This document shows positions 35,152-44,078 of a stretch of DNA of 64,000 nt, piece by piece; within the stretch, counting starts at the first letter, position 1, and each line of letters starts with the position of its first letter. Made by a program: the position numbers and the translations under genes. Origin of the DNA: Paenibacillus sp. NFR01. Its GTDB lineage: Bacteria; Bacillota; Bacilli; Paenibacillales; Paenibacillaceae. Below the pieces are notes generated by a model. It was not told the DNA's origin, ran no database searches, and saw only the letters and a list, made by a program, of their open reading frames with translations. The stretch lies in contig NZ_FOIK01000001.1 of assembly GCF_900111565.1 (NCBI RefSeq), positions 1,705,309-1,769,308 on the forward strand. The letters are read 5' to 3'.

Positions 35152-36576
35152 CTATCTGAGCTTGGCGATCACCTTTTCCTTGATCAGATTCGGGTAGTAC
35201 TCGAAACGGAAGGTCAGCGGCTGCGGGAGATTGGGCTCCAGATTGTGAATCCTTACTTTCAAGAAATCCGAATCGTTTTCCTGAATATACTCGAAGTTGC
35301 TCGTCGGATCTTTTACGATTTGCACCCCGAAGCCAAGCAAATGACCACTGCCGTCTCCGTCGGAATAATTTTGATTTAGGACAGGCCCCCTTATAACGCC
35401 CTCCTCCGTTCTATGGAGCGGGAACAAGACATCGACTGCCATCTCTCCCTTATCCGTCTCCACTTTCGTGACAGTAATGCGTTTATCCGGCGCTTCTATC
35501 ACTTGTCCTTTATCAATATCTATAATGAGCTCGTCGTTGTCCAGCGCAATGGCAACCATGCCTTCCGTGCGGAAGATCAGCGGCTCATCGCCGCGCATAT
35601 TGTCCGTATGATAGATGACAGTCTCCCCTCTGTTGGTCAGAGAATAGCCCCCGGACTCCCCTAAAGCCGTAGCCCATTTCCCCTGACCAAGCCAGAGCGA
35701 AGGATTATAGAGCGAGAAGATCCGCATCGTATTGGTCCGATCCTTCACTTGAGTCATATAAATGCCGGTCGGACCGGCATACACGTTCTCCAGCGTGATT
35801 TTTTGTCCTTTGATGATAAAAGTTTCGCCTGTAGTCAGGAGGCTGCCTCTGGAATAATCGGCATCCTTTCTTAAATCAAGCGCAACGTTCAGTTTGGCAA
35901 TCCCTCCGCCGGCTTCCGATTCGGCCCCCATCTCGACCAGAGTAAGAGTACAATACAGAATGTCTGGAAGCTGCTTCAGTTCGCTTTTCCAAGGGATCAG
36001 TTTGCTTTCGTAATGCCTTCCGGGTTCGCCGGCCCTATGGCTTTCGGAACTGGGGCTAAAATTACTGTAATTACTACTGCTCAGCGGGGTCAACGAATTT
36101 GCCTTGTCCTTCAGCTCAAAGCTGCCAGCGAACATATTGCGGCCTTCCTCGTTGTTTAGCGAGTACAGCAGAATAATCCCCCGGCGGTCGGCAATCACTC
36201 CGTTGACCGTAAGCTGCATCCCTTTCACAACGGGCGAAGACACATCCATCTCCTGCACCATCCCGGCATCCAGGGCGGAGCGGATGGTCAGATTGTTACC
36301 GACCAGCGGCCGGTAGACTTCAAGCGCTCCCCAGTCCTTGGCTGTTGTTGTTACCGGTTCAGCTCCGCCCCGCCAGAGCAAGGACGCTGCAATCAGCAGC
36401 GCCATCACGGCAAAAGCCACTGCCGCATAGCTTCGACGCCAGCCCCGGCTTTTGCGCTGCGCCCGCTCCATCCCGCCCGCAAGCGCAGCGTCCAGCCGGT
36501 ATTCCGGAACCTTGTCCGCTGTATCCGCCAGTTCGGCAAAATAACCGCTCAGCCGTTTTTCCTCCGCTTCAATCAT
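35152..36576 (-). CDS. DUF4179-type membrane anti-sigma factor
   Basis: A 474-residue protein with a short N-terminal cytoplasmic part (~1-50), one membrane helix (YAAVAFAVMALLIAASLLW) and a long extracellular β-rich region. This layout, and the region beginning GNNLTIRSALDAGMVQEM, fit the DUF4179 proteins that sit beside ECF sigma factors in Paenibacillaceae. Its start overlaps the sigma gene stop by four bases (ATGA). I infer that it holds the sigma factor inactive at the membrane until a signal is sensed outside. Confidence 0.78.
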   Translation of the reverse strand: MIEAEEKRLSGYFAELADTADKVPEYRLDAALAGGMERAQRKSRGWRRSYAAVAFAVMALLIAASLLWRGGAEPVTTTAKDWGALEVYRPLVGNNLTIRSALDAGMVQEMDVSSPVVKGMQLTVNGVIADRRGIILLYSLNNEEGRNMFAGSFELKDKANSLTPLSSSNYSNFSPSSESHRAGEPGRHYESKLIPWKSELKQLPDILYCTLTLVEMGAESEAGGGIAKLNVALDLRKDADYSRGSLLTTGETFIIKGQKITLENVYAGPTGIYMTQVKDRTNTMRIFSLYNPSLWLGQGKWATALGESGGYSLTNRGETVIYHTDNMRGDEPLIFRTEGMVAIALDNDELIIDIDKGQVIEAPDKRITVTKVETDKGEMAVDVLFPLHRTEEGVIRGPVLNQNYSDGDGSGHLLGFGVQIVKDPTSNFEYIQENDSDFLKVRIHNLEPNLPQPLTFRFEYYPNLIKEKVIAKLR

Positions 36577-37112
36577 CGTTCAGCCCCCCCCCTTTCATCC
36601 TTCATTTTCCCCCGAAGCTGTCCCAGGCCTTTGTGAAGCCAGGTCTTAATGGTGCCTTCCGGTTTATCCAGCACTTTGGCAATTTCCGTAAGCGTCATGT
36701 CCCGGTAATATTTGAGGACCAGCACCTGCCGGTACTTCAGCTTTACCTGATCCAGCGCCTGCTCCAGATCGAGATTGCGCCCGCTCTGCATCTCCATTAC
36801 TGTATCATCGGCCGGCAGGGCCGCAACTGCCGTGCGTTTGCGCCGTTTCAGTTCGTCGTGGCAGCAGTTGATCAGGATGCGGATCACCCACGGATCGAAC
36901 CGTTCCTGATCCTTCAGCCGCTTCCGGTGCTGCCAAGCCCGGCAGGTCGCCTCCTGGAGCGCTTCCAGCGCATCGGCTTCATTGCGGAGGTAGCTGTAGG
37001 CAATGCCGTACAGCACCCGTTTTTGCGCGGATACGCGTTCCAGAAATGCCGCCTCTTCATTGTTTTGCAACGCTTGTCTCTGGCTCCATTTCCATTCGTT
37101 ATTGATTGGCAT
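36573..37112 (-). CDS. ECF RNA polymerase sigma factor
   Basis: A ~179-residue sigma-70 family protein with region 2 (LYGIAYSYLRNEADALEALQEATCRAWQHR, residues ~35-65) and region 4 (VKLKYRQVLVLKYYRDMTLTEIAKVLDKPEGTIKTWLHKGL, ~125-165), no regions 1 or 3. ATG 37112 is used; the codon before it is GTG, also usable, and GGGGGATGG is upstream. It is coupled to the DUF4179 gene, its probable anti-sigma factor. The target promoter cannot be deduced. Confidence 0.88.
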   Translation of the reverse strand: MPINNEWKWSQRQALQNNEEAAFLERVSAQKRVLYGIAYSYLRNEADALEALQEATCRAWQHRKRLKDQERFDPWVIRILINCCHDELKRRKRTAVAALPADDTVMEMQSGRNLDLEQALDQVKLKYRQVLVLKYYRDMTLTEIAKVLDKPEGTIKTWLHKGLGQLRGKMKDERGGAER

Positions 37113-37212
37113 CACAACCGTCCATCCCCCCTAGCCTTGCGAAAGCTCTATTATATAGACTTTGTACGCCGGCAAACGGTTTTCCTTTTTTTAATAAAAT
37201 ATTTGCTGCGCA

Positions 37213-37242
37213 TAAAAAAGCCCGGCGAATCCGCCGGGCCTT
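37213..37242 (-). terminator. terminator of the nagE-ptsI operon
   Basis: GGCCCGGCGG ATTC CCGCCGGGC-type stem at 37219-37241, followed by TTTTTTATG on the minus strand. Confidence 0.88.
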
Positions 37243-37286
37243 CAAGTCTGCTGTGCATCGTTCATCCGTTTTGGTGCCGGATCGGC

Positions 37287-39053
37287 TCAGGAAGTCTTCT
37301 CCTTTGCTTCCTTGCCTTTTCCGAGCGTTACGCCGGAACGCTGCGAAAAGGCGGTGAGCTGCTCCTCCGTCTGTTCGCTCGTCCGGTAGCGGAAGCATGC
37401 CTTGGCGGCTTCCTTCGCCTCTGCAGCCGCTGTATTCAAGATGCGGTGTTTTACCTTCAGCAGCGCCTGCGGCGACATGCTGAGGTCGCTGACCCCCATC
37501 TCCAGCCACAGTGGAAGCGACCGTTCGTCCGCGGCAAGCTCGCCGCAGACGCTGACGCCGATACCGGCATTCCGGGCGGCTTCGACGGTCATCCGGATCA
37601 TCCGAAGCACGGCCGGATGGTACGGATGGTACATGTGGGCGATCTGCTCGTTCATCCGGTCGACCGCCAGCACATATTGCACCAGATCGTTGGTGCCAAT
37701 ACTGAAGAAGTCGACTTCTTCGGCAAGCAGATCCACGATCATGACGGCTGCCGGAACCTCCACCATAATGCCAACCGGGATCTCCCGGTTGTACGGAACG
37801 TTCCGGGCATCGAGCTCCGCTTTCACTTCGGCGAGCAGCGCTTTGGCTGCCTGTACTTCTTCCACCGATGAGATCATCGGGAACATGATTTTAACACTGC
37901 CGTAGTGGCTGGCCCGCAGGATTGCAGCCATCTGCGTCTTGAACATATCCGTGCGGTCCAGGCTGATGCGAATCGCCCGATACCCCAGGAACGGGTTCTG
38001 CTCCTCCGGCAGCTGGAAATAATCCAGATGCTTGTCTCCCCCGATATCCAAGGTGCGAATGACGACGCTGCTCGTTCCGACTTTTTCCGCGACATGCTTG
38101 TAAACTTCGAACTGCTCGTCTTCCGTCGGAAAACTGCTGCGGTCCATGTACAGGAACTCGGTCCGGAACAGACCGACGCCTTCTGCGCCGTATTTAAGCG
38201 CCAACTCCAGCTCTTTGACCGAGCTGATATTGCCGAGCAGGCGCAGCGGCACGCCATCCTTGGTAATCGCCTGAACGGTAGCCAGCAGCTCAAGCTGTTC
38301 TTTTTTGCGCTGCTGCTTGGCCCGCCGGGATGAATAATCCTTCAGCGTCAGTTCATCCGGTTGGATATGCACCGTTCCGGTCTCCCCGTCCATCACGATC
38401 ATGTCACCGGTCTGGATCGGCGTGCTCAACTTGTTCTCCAATCCTGCAATGAGCGGAATGCCGAGCGCGCGGGCCATAATGGAGGCATGGGAGGTTTTGC
38501 CGCCCATCATCGTAAGGATCCCCAGCACATAGGTGGGATTGAGATGGGCCAGCTGCGACGGCGAAAGCTCTTTGGCCACCAGCACGTACGGCTGCGTATC
38601 GGCGGGAAGCGTCACTTCCGGCGCCCCCAGCAGATGCTTGAGCAGCCGGTTGCCGACATCTTTGATGTCGACCGCCCGTTCCTTCATATATTCATCGTCG
38701 AGCAAATCGAACATGGCGACGAAATGGTCGATCGCTTCCTTGACGGCTACCTCGGCCGCCTTGTACTGCCGTTCGATGATGCCGCGGATTTCGCTCATAA
38801 ACACCGGATCGTCCAGAATGGCGAGATGCGCGTCAAAAATGCTCGACTCCTCGACGCCAACGACTTCCCGGAATTCTTTTTTGATAAATTCGATTTCGTC
38901 CTTCGAGGTGCGGATGCCCTCATACAGCCGTTCGAACTCTTTGGCCAGATCCACAGGATTCACCTGCGTATCCGGCATGCTCCACTCCCAGTTCGGCAAG
39001 ACAAAGGCCTTCCCGATGGCAACACCTGCTGCAGCGCCAATGCCTTGAATCAT
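37287..39053 (-). CDS. ptsI: PTS enzyme I
   Basis: A 588-residue phosphoenolpyruvate-protein phosphotransferase. The phosphorylated histidine is His189 in GGKTSHASIMAR, and the PEP-binding barrel has VGLFRTEFLYMDR, EVPAAV, FSIGTNDLVQYVLAVDR and the catalytic Cys in VCGELAAD. The C-terminus is extended with a lysine/glutamate tail. It moves phosphate from PEP to HPr. Its ATG overlaps the TGA of the permease gene (ATGA). A ptsI coupled to a sugar permease without ptsH beside it is unusual in Bacilli, where ptsHI is the norm; the HPr gene must lie elsewhere. Confidence 0.95.
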   Translation of the reverse strand: MIQGIGAAAGVAIGKAFVLPNWEWSMPDTQVNPVDLAKEFERLYEGIRTSKDEIEFIKKEFREVVGVEESSIFDAHLAILDDPVFMSEIRGIIERQYKAAEVAVKEAIDHFVAMFDLLDDEYMKERAVDIKDVGNRLLKHLLGAPEVTLPADTQPYVLVAKELSPSQLAHLNPTYVLGILTMMGGKTSHASIMARALGIPLIAGLENKLSTPIQTGDMIVMDGETGTVHIQPDELTLKDYSSRRAKQQRKKEQLELLATVQAITKDGVPLRLLGNISSVKELELALKYGAEGVGLFRTEFLYMDRSSFPTEDEQFEVYKHVAEKVGTSSVVIRTLDIGGDKHLDYFQLPEEQNPFLGYRAIRISLDRTDMFKTQMAAILRASHYGSVKIMFPMISSVEEVQAAKALLAEVKAELDARNVPYNREIPVGIMVEVPAAVMIVDLLAEEVDFFSIGTNDLVQYVLAVDRMNEQIAHMYHPYHPAVLRMIRMTVEAARNAGIGVSVCGELAADERSLPLWLEMGVSDLSMSPQALLKVKHRILNTAAAEAKEAAKACFRYRTSEQTEEQLTAFSQRSGVTLGKGKEAKEKTS

Positions 39054-40936
39054 GATTCAATCCCTCCAACATTGCTTTCATGTAACACGACAGACATGAC
39101 GGATGACTGTCCCTTTTTCACATTCTTGAACGGAGCGTAGCTCCACGATTTCACCCGGTCCGGATTGGTGATGACCATCGGGGTCGCCAGCGAAGCGGCA
39201 TGCTCCCGCAAATACCCCAGATCGAAGCGGACGAGCAATTGCCCGGGCTCCACACTGTCCCCTTCCTGCACCAGGGCCTCGAACGGCCCTTTGAGCTGAG
39301 AGGTATCAATGCCGATATGCATCAGTACCTCCAGCCCTTCCGGCGTGGAAATGCCTACGGCATGCATCGTCGGATACACATGCATCACTTTGCCGAATAC
39401 CGGCGAGACGAGCTCGCCTTTGTCCGGCACGAAAGCGACGCCGTCCCCCACCAGCTTCGCGGCAAAAATATGGTCCGGCACTTCCTCGATCGGCATCATC
39501 CGGCCCTGAATCGGGGAACTGAACAGCACCTGCGGCAGATCGCGGAGCAGCAGCTTGTTGATCTCCTCGCGGATCAGCTCCGAATATGTGCCGAATACAA
39601 CCTGAACGTTACCACCGCCCAGCTTGATGATGCCTGCAGAGCCAAGGCCTTTTAAAGCTCCCGTATCTATATATCGGTCATTGTGCACCGTTAATCTTAG
39701 ACGCGTGATGCAGGCCTGGACCTGCACGATATTTTCTTTGCCGCCCAGCGCCTCAAGAATAAGCGGAGCCTGGTACGGTATGTTGCCCGCCCAGTCACCG
39801 AGCTCCGAGCCTTCCTCACGCCCCGGCGTCGGGATCTGGAAGCGGCGGATCGCCCACCTGAAGATGTTGTAGTAAATGACGAAATATCCGATTCCGATCG
39901 GAATCAGCAGCCACGCACGCTGCGACAAATGCAGGTTGAGGAAAAAGTCGATGGCCCCCGCAGAATACGAAAAGCCGTGATGAATGCCCAGCGCATACGT
40001 CAGCACCATGGCAAGGCCCGACATGACCACATGCAGCGCAAACAGATACGGCGAAGCGAACAAAAAGGCAAATTCGATCTGCTCCGACACGCCGGTCAGA
40101 AAACAGACCAACGCCGCGCGCACAAAGGTTTTTTTGATCTTCGGCTTCAGGTCCTCGCGCGCCTCCTGGATGATCGCAAACGCAATCGCCGGCAGCGCGA
40201 ACATCATGATCGGGTAAAGCCCGGCCATAAAGACGCCCGCCGTTGGATCGCCGGCAAAAAAACGCGGCAAATCGCCCTGCACCACCGTGCTGCCGTCCGG
40301 CGTCGTAAAGGTGCCGAGCTGAAACCAGAAAACGTTGTTCAAAATATGATGCAGCCCGAAAGCCGTCAGTAACCTGTAGAGTACGCCGTACACGAACACG
40401 CCGTAGCCGCCGGAATGCTGGATGTCCTTGTATAAGAGGTCCAGCACATCCTGTACCAGCGGGGACACGCCCAGCATGACCCAGGCAAAGAGGGCCGAAA
40501 ACAGCCCCATAAACAGCAAGACAAAACGCGACCCGCCAAAAAACTGGATCGCCTCCGGAAGCTTGATATTTTTAAACCGGTTATGCGCCACGCCGGCGAC
40601 AATCCCCAGGATTACGCCGATCAGCGTTGCCGGCTGTACCGTTCCGCTGCCCATGTTCGTGACGATCCGGTCGTAAGTGAACATTCCCGCAAGTGCTGCG
40701 AGACCGGCCGGCCCCGCCTGATTGGACAGCCCCCAGGCCACGCCGACCGCAAACAAATAAGGCATGAAATAAAAGATTCCCTGCCCTGCGTAAGTGGTCA
40801 CTTCAGATACCGAAGAAAGTCCCCATGAGTCCCAAGGCAGGCTGCCCAGACTGAGCAAAATCGCTGCAGCCGGAAGTACCATCGTCGGAAGCATGACGGC
40901 CCTGCCGAGCTGCTGCAAAGATCCGAGCCAATTCAA
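39050..40936 (-). CDS. nagE: PTS permease EIICBA, probably N-acetylglucosamine-specific
   Basis: A 628-residue sugar permease with fused domains. IIC (residues 1-370) has about ten membrane helices and GLHHILNNVFWFQLGTF and GDLPRFFAGDPTAGVFMAG, which are closer to NagE than to glucose PtsG. IIB (~395-470) has the phospho-cysteine C409 in QACITRLRL. IIA (~480-620) has H525 and the active H540 in LMHIGID. It takes up and phosphorylates the sugar. Specificity is inferred from sequence likeness only; glucose is the alternative. The operon continues with ptsI. Confidence 0.85.
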   Translation of the reverse strand: MNWLGSLQQLGRAVMLPTMVLPAAAILLSLGSLPWDSWGLSSVSEVTTYAGQGIFYFMPYLFAVGVAWGLSNQAGPAGLAALAGMFTYDRIVTNMGSGTVQPATLIGVILGIVAGVAHNRFKNIKLPEAIQFFGGSRFVLLFMGLFSALFAWVMLGVSPLVQDVLDLLYKDIQHSGGYGVFVYGVLYRLLTAFGLHHILNNVFWFQLGTFTTPDGSTVVQGDLPRFFAGDPTAGVFMAGLYPIMMFALPAIAFAIIQEAREDLKPKIKKTFVRAALVCFLTGVSEQIEFAFLFASPYLFALHVVMSGLAMVLTYALGIHHGFSYSAGAIDFFLNLHLSQRAWLLIPIGIGYFVIYYNIFRWAIRRFQIPTPGREEGSELGDWAGNIPYQAPLILEALGGKENIVQVQACITRLRLTVHNDRYIDTGALKGLGSAGIIKLGGGNVQVVFGTYSELIREEINKLLLRDLPQVLFSSPIQGRMMPIEEVPDHIFAAKLVGDGVAFVPDKGELVSPVFGKVMHVYPTMHAVGISTPEGLEVLMHIGIDTSQLKGPFEALVQEGDSVEPGQLLVRFDLGYLREHAASLATPMVITNPDRVKSWSYAPFKNVKKGQSSVMSVVLHESNVGGIES

Positions 40937-41086
40937 GGCGACACTCTCCTTTCATTCTATATTGAATGGTAAGCGCTCGGGCTGGTTTTGTCAAAAGATT
41001 ATGCGCCTTGCAGCGACTCCTCCCGTCCCGTTGTATTTTGTGCAATGAAACGGGACTTTGTCCGGCGAAAAATAAAATCCGGCGCA

Positions 41087-41145
41087 ATAAAAACGCCCCG
41101 CATCCAATCGGAAGAATCTTCCGTAACGGATCCAGGGCGCTTTTC
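41087..41145 (-). terminator. possible terminator after the CoA-binding protein gene
   Basis: GGGCG...CGCCC arms with an inner GGAAGAATCTTCC hairpin lie 60-120 bases past the stop; the minus strand continues TTTTTATT. Confidence 0.5.
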
Positions 41146-41207
41146 GCCACTGCGATATTTGGTAAGCTTTATAGTAAGCAATTTATTGCCGCATGGAAAA
41201 GTATTTA

Positions 41208-41642
41208 TTACGCCCGGCTCCGCCCGTGCTGCGTAATGGCTTCCTCGACCTTAATGCAGCGGTCCATGATTGCGATCATGCCGTTTGCAGCTGCGATGTC
41301 GGCAGCCTCCTGGCTGATGATGCCCTGCTGCAGCCACAACACGTTCGCGCCGATCTCGGCGGCTTCCTTGGCCACCTCGGCGCAAAATTCGCTGCGCCGG
41401 AACACGTTGACGATATCCACCGGTTCGGGGATTTCGGCCAGCGTGTGATAGCATTTCTCGCCAAGAATCTCGCCGTCCACGGTGGGATTCACCGGGATTA
41501 TGCGGTAGCCCCGGCTTTGCATGGCGTAAGCTACCATATAGGAGGTGCGGTCCGATTTGTCGGACAGCCCCACAACGGCGATGTTGCCCGCATTTGCAAG
41601 AATGTCGCCGATCTTGTCGCGGTCCGGATTTTCAAAGCTCAT
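41208..41642 (-). CDS. CoA-binding protein (YccU-like)
   Basis: A 144-residue Rossmann-fold protein of the CoA_binding_2 family: ILANAGNIAVVGLSDKSDRTSYMVAYAM, IIPVNPTVDGEILGEKCYHTLAEIPEPVDIVNVFRRSE and GANVLWLQQGIISQEAADIA. It binds a CoA-type ligand, and no catalytic role is known. ATG 41642 (GGAG eight bases upstream) is chosen over ATG 41648, which is too close to that site. It follows aroA on the same strand with 32 bases between. Confidence 0.88.
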   Translation of the reverse strand: MSFENPDRDKIGDILANAGNIAVVGLSDKSDRTSYMVAYAMQSRGYRIIPVNPTVDGEILGEKCYHTLAEIPEPVDIVNVFRRSEFCAEVAKEAAEIGANVLWLQQGIISQEAADIAAANGMIAIMDRCIKVEEAITQHGRSRA

Positions 41643-41674
41643 GATCATCGCTCCTTTCCTCTGCCTTACTTCAA

Positions 41675-42967
41675 TTATTGTACCCACTCCACATCCGCGC
41701 CAAGCGCGCGCAGGTGGTCGAAATACTGCGGATACGATTTGGCCACATGATGGGCGTCCTTGATCCGCAGCGGCTGGCGGGCGCGAAGCCCGACGACGGT
41801 CAAAGCCATGATGACCCGGTGGTCATAATGGGCGTTGATCGTCACGCCGCCTTCAACGCCTTCCGGCGTACCATGGACAATGATTTCGTCCCGGCGCTCC
41901 TCTACTTTGGCGCCGGCACGTGTTAATTCGGCCAGGTAATCGGTAATCCGGTCGCATTCCTTGTAGCGCAGGTTCTCTACATTATAGAACCGCGAGGTTC
42001 CTTCGGCAAACACGGCCGCCGCCACCATCGCCAGCACCGCATCGGTCGCTGCGTCGCCGTCGAACTCCACGGCCTTCAGCCTGCCGTTGCCGAGCACATG
42101 CACCGTTCCGTTCTCATGGGTGAGCGGAACCTCCATCATCTTCAGCACATCGACGATGGCGCGTTCGCCCTGCTTGCTGCGTTCGGCCAGCCGGTGGATC
42201 TTCACGTCCGATTGCGTAACTGCAGCCGCAGCAAGCACCGCTGCGGAACCCGGGTAATCGCCCTGCACCGTGTATTCCTTGGCGGCATAAGCTTGACGGC
42301 CCGGCACTTTAAAGGACATGTAGTCGTCCGCGGCATGAATCACGATGCCCGCCTGCTCCAGCACCTCCAGTGTCTGCCCGATCACGACTTTGGATTTAAG
42401 GTCGTCGAGAACGGTAATCTCGCTGTCCTCTTCCAGCAGCGGCGCAAGGAACAGCAGTGCGCTGAGATACTGCGAGCTAACCGCGCCGGATACGCTGATC
42501 TTTCCGCCCTTCGGCTTGCCGCCGCGGATCGTGATCGGAAGCCGGCCATTATGATGCTCGACCTGTACGCCAAGTTGACCCAGCGCCTGGATCAGATCAT
42601 CATGCGGGCGTTTGCCGAGCGAATCGGGATACGTGTTCACGAACGTGATCTCCGAGCTAAGCGCGGCCACGCCCATCAGGAAGCGCAGCACAGCCCCGGC
42701 GTTGCCGACGTTCAGCTCGGCGACGTCGCGCGGATGGCGGCCGAAGCCGCGGATGACGATTTTCTCGTCGTCCTCCGTCAATTCGGCGCCAAGATCGGCA
42801 ATGCAGCGGCGGATAGCGTCGCTGTCCTCGCTATGGGCCGGGTAATAAATGGTGCTTGTGCCCTCGGACAGGGCAGCGACCAGCAAATAGCGTGTCGTGT
42901 AGTTTTTGGAGGACAAGGCTCCAATCTCGCCTTGCAGGTTTAGCGTCGGCCGAACAATAACATCCAT
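41675..42967 (-). CDS. aroA: 3-phosphoshikimate 1-carboxyvinyltransferase (EPSP synthase), divergent
   Basis: A 430-residue protein of the EPSP synthase family, condensing PEP with shikimate 3-phosphate. Recognisable blocks are SSKNYTTRYLLVAALS (K21, R26), GNAGAVLRF (88-96), SGAVSSQYLSALLF, GDYPGSAAVLAAAAV, YKECDRI, HYDHRVIMAL and KSYPQYFDHL. Several positions differ from the common forms: Asn22 for Ser after the active-site Lys, Ala92 where E. coli has Thr97, and Phe96 where E. coli has Pro101. Those last two sites govern glyphosate sensitivity. Pathway neighbour aroK lies 0.45 kb away. Identity as EPSP synthase is likely but a related activity is not excluded. Confidence 0.87.
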   Translation of the reverse strand: MDVIVRPTLNLQGEIGALSSKNYTTRYLLVAALSEGTSTIYYPAHSEDSDAIRRCIADLGAELTEDDEKIVIRGFGRHPRDVAELNVGNAGAVLRFLMGVAALSSEITFVNTYPDSLGKRPHDDLIQALGQLGVQVEHHNGRLPITIRGGKPKGGKISVSGAVSSQYLSALLFLAPLLEEDSEITVLDDLKSKVVIGQTLEVLEQAGIVIHAADDYMSFKVPGRQAYAAKEYTVQGDYPGSAAVLAAAAVTQSDVKIHRLAERSKQGERAIVDVLKMMEVPLTHENGTVHVLGNGRLKAVEFDGDAATDAVLAMVAAAVFAEGTSRFYNVENLRYKECDRITDYLAELTRAGAKVEERRDEIIVHGTPEGVEGGVTINAHYDHRVIMALTVVGLRARQPLRIKDAHHVAKSYPQYFDHLRALGADVEWVQ

Positions 42968-43082
42968 AATGTAAGCTCTCCTTATATGTAGTGTAGTATG
43001 CGATGCGGGAGCCGGTTTGACACGGCATTCTCCGTCTGTGTATCATAAAACCATTCTTCTGAAGAAAAGAGGTATAAGCAAA

Positions 43083-43391
43083 GTGAACGATATCCCCCAA
43101 ATTACGGCAGCAGAGCTGCGGCAGCGCCTGGCATCCGGCGATAAGCCCGTCCTGATCGATGTCCGCGAAGACGAAGAAGTTGCGCTTGGCATGATACCCG
43201 GAGCGCAGCATCTTCCGATGGGACAAATCCCGCAGCGCGCAGAAGAACTTCCGCACGATCAAGAGATCATCTTTATTTGCCGTTCCGGCGCCCGCAGCCA
43301 GCGGGTCTGCGAATATCTGCAGCAGCTCGGCTTCCGCAGCGCCAACCTAAGCGGCGGCATGATCGACTGGTATGAAACGGCGGATGAATAG
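43083..43391 (+). CDS. rhodanese-like single-domain protein
   Basis: A 102-residue rhodanese domain: ITAAELRQRLASGDKPVLIDVREDEEV, GMIPGAQHLPMGQI and the active-site loop FICRSGARSQRV with the sulphur-accepting Cys. It probably moves persulfide sulphur. GTG 43083 (AGAGG ten bases upstream) is a better start than the in-frame ATG at 43017. It stands alone on the plus strand between aroA and aroK. Confidence 0.9.
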   Translation: MNDIPQITAAELRQRLASGDKPVLIDVREDEEVALGMIPGAQHLPMGQIPQRAEELPHDQEIIFICRSGARSQRVCEYLQQLGFRSANLSGGMIDWYETADE

Positions 43392-43406
43392 CTCCCGCTT
43401 AAAAGC

Positions 43407-43925
43407 TCAACCGCGGTAATGCATTAAAATATGTCGGGACACTTCCGCCGCATCCAGCGCCGTCGTATCCACGGTGCAATGGGCGAACCGGTATGCGTCC
43501 CGGCGCTCTTCCATTATAGTACGTACCCGTTCTTGCGCGTTTCCGGCCAGCAGCGGACGGTTTTTATCTCCGCTGACCCGTTCCAGGATAGCTTCCTCCG
43601 TGGCCGTCAAGGCAACCACATAACCGCCTTCCAGCATCAACTCCGCGTTTCCCGGTGCCAGCACCGCTCCGCCTCCGGTGGAGATGATTTTACCTTCCCC
43701 CTGCAGCTCGCGTTCCAACGCTTCCTTCTCGATCCTCCGGAAATGGCTTTCTCCGCCTTCGGCGAACAGCTCGGCAATGCTTTTTCCTTCCCGCTCTACG
43801 ATGACCCGGTCCAGATCCACCAGCTCATAGCCCAGCGCTTCCGCCAGCAGCACGCCGACCGTCGATTTGCCGGTTGCCATCATGCCGACGAGGATAATGC
43901 TTTTTCTGTCCTTCTCCCGTTTCAA
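43407..43925 (-). CDS. aroK: shikimate kinase
   Basis: A 172-residue P-loop kinase. GMMATGKSTVG is the Walker A loop, DLDRVIVEREGKSIAELF carries the shikimate-binding aspartate, and ISTGGGAVL and KNRPLLAG follow. It phosphorylates shikimate on the way to chorismate, the step before EPSP synthase. The start appears to be TTG 43925, with a GGGTAGGG element upstream. Together with aroA, it makes this a partial shikimate-pathway cluster interrupted by the oppositely oriented rhodanese gene. Confidence 0.92.
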   Translation of the reverse strand: MKREKDRKSIILVGMMATGKSTVGVLLAEALGYELVDLDRVIVEREGKSIAELFAEGGESHFRRIEKEALERELQGEGKIISTGGGAVLAPGNAELMLEGGYVVALTATEEAILERVSGDKNRPLLAGNAQERVRTIMEERRDAYRFAHCTVDTTALDAAEVSRHILMHYRG

Positions 43926-44004
43926 AGACGAACCCTACCCTTCTGCCCGCGAGTTTTGTCATATCATAACACAGGGTGTGATTCCTTGAAAAGCTTGCGC
44001 CAAG

Positions 44005-44053
44005 CAAAACCGCCCGTGAAGCTCCGCGGGAAGCGGGCTTAACGGGCGGCGGT
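44005..44053 (-). terminator. possible terminator of gnd
   Basis: CCGCCCGT and ACGGGCGG arms frame a second small stem; the minus strand continues GGTTTTGCTT. The T-run is short. Confidence 0.45.
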
Positions 44054-44078
44054 TCATAGGCTTATCCGAATGCGGCGA

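Noticed and set aside
39050..40936. Glucose-specific PtsG
   Set aside because: The IIC loops (GLHHILN, GDLPRFFAGDPTAG) resemble the N-acetylglucosamine permease; glucose specificity remains possible but is second choice.
40960..40985. cre site upstream of nagE (GGTAAGCGCTCGGG)
   Set aside because: Only the central core fits; four fixed consensus positions fail.
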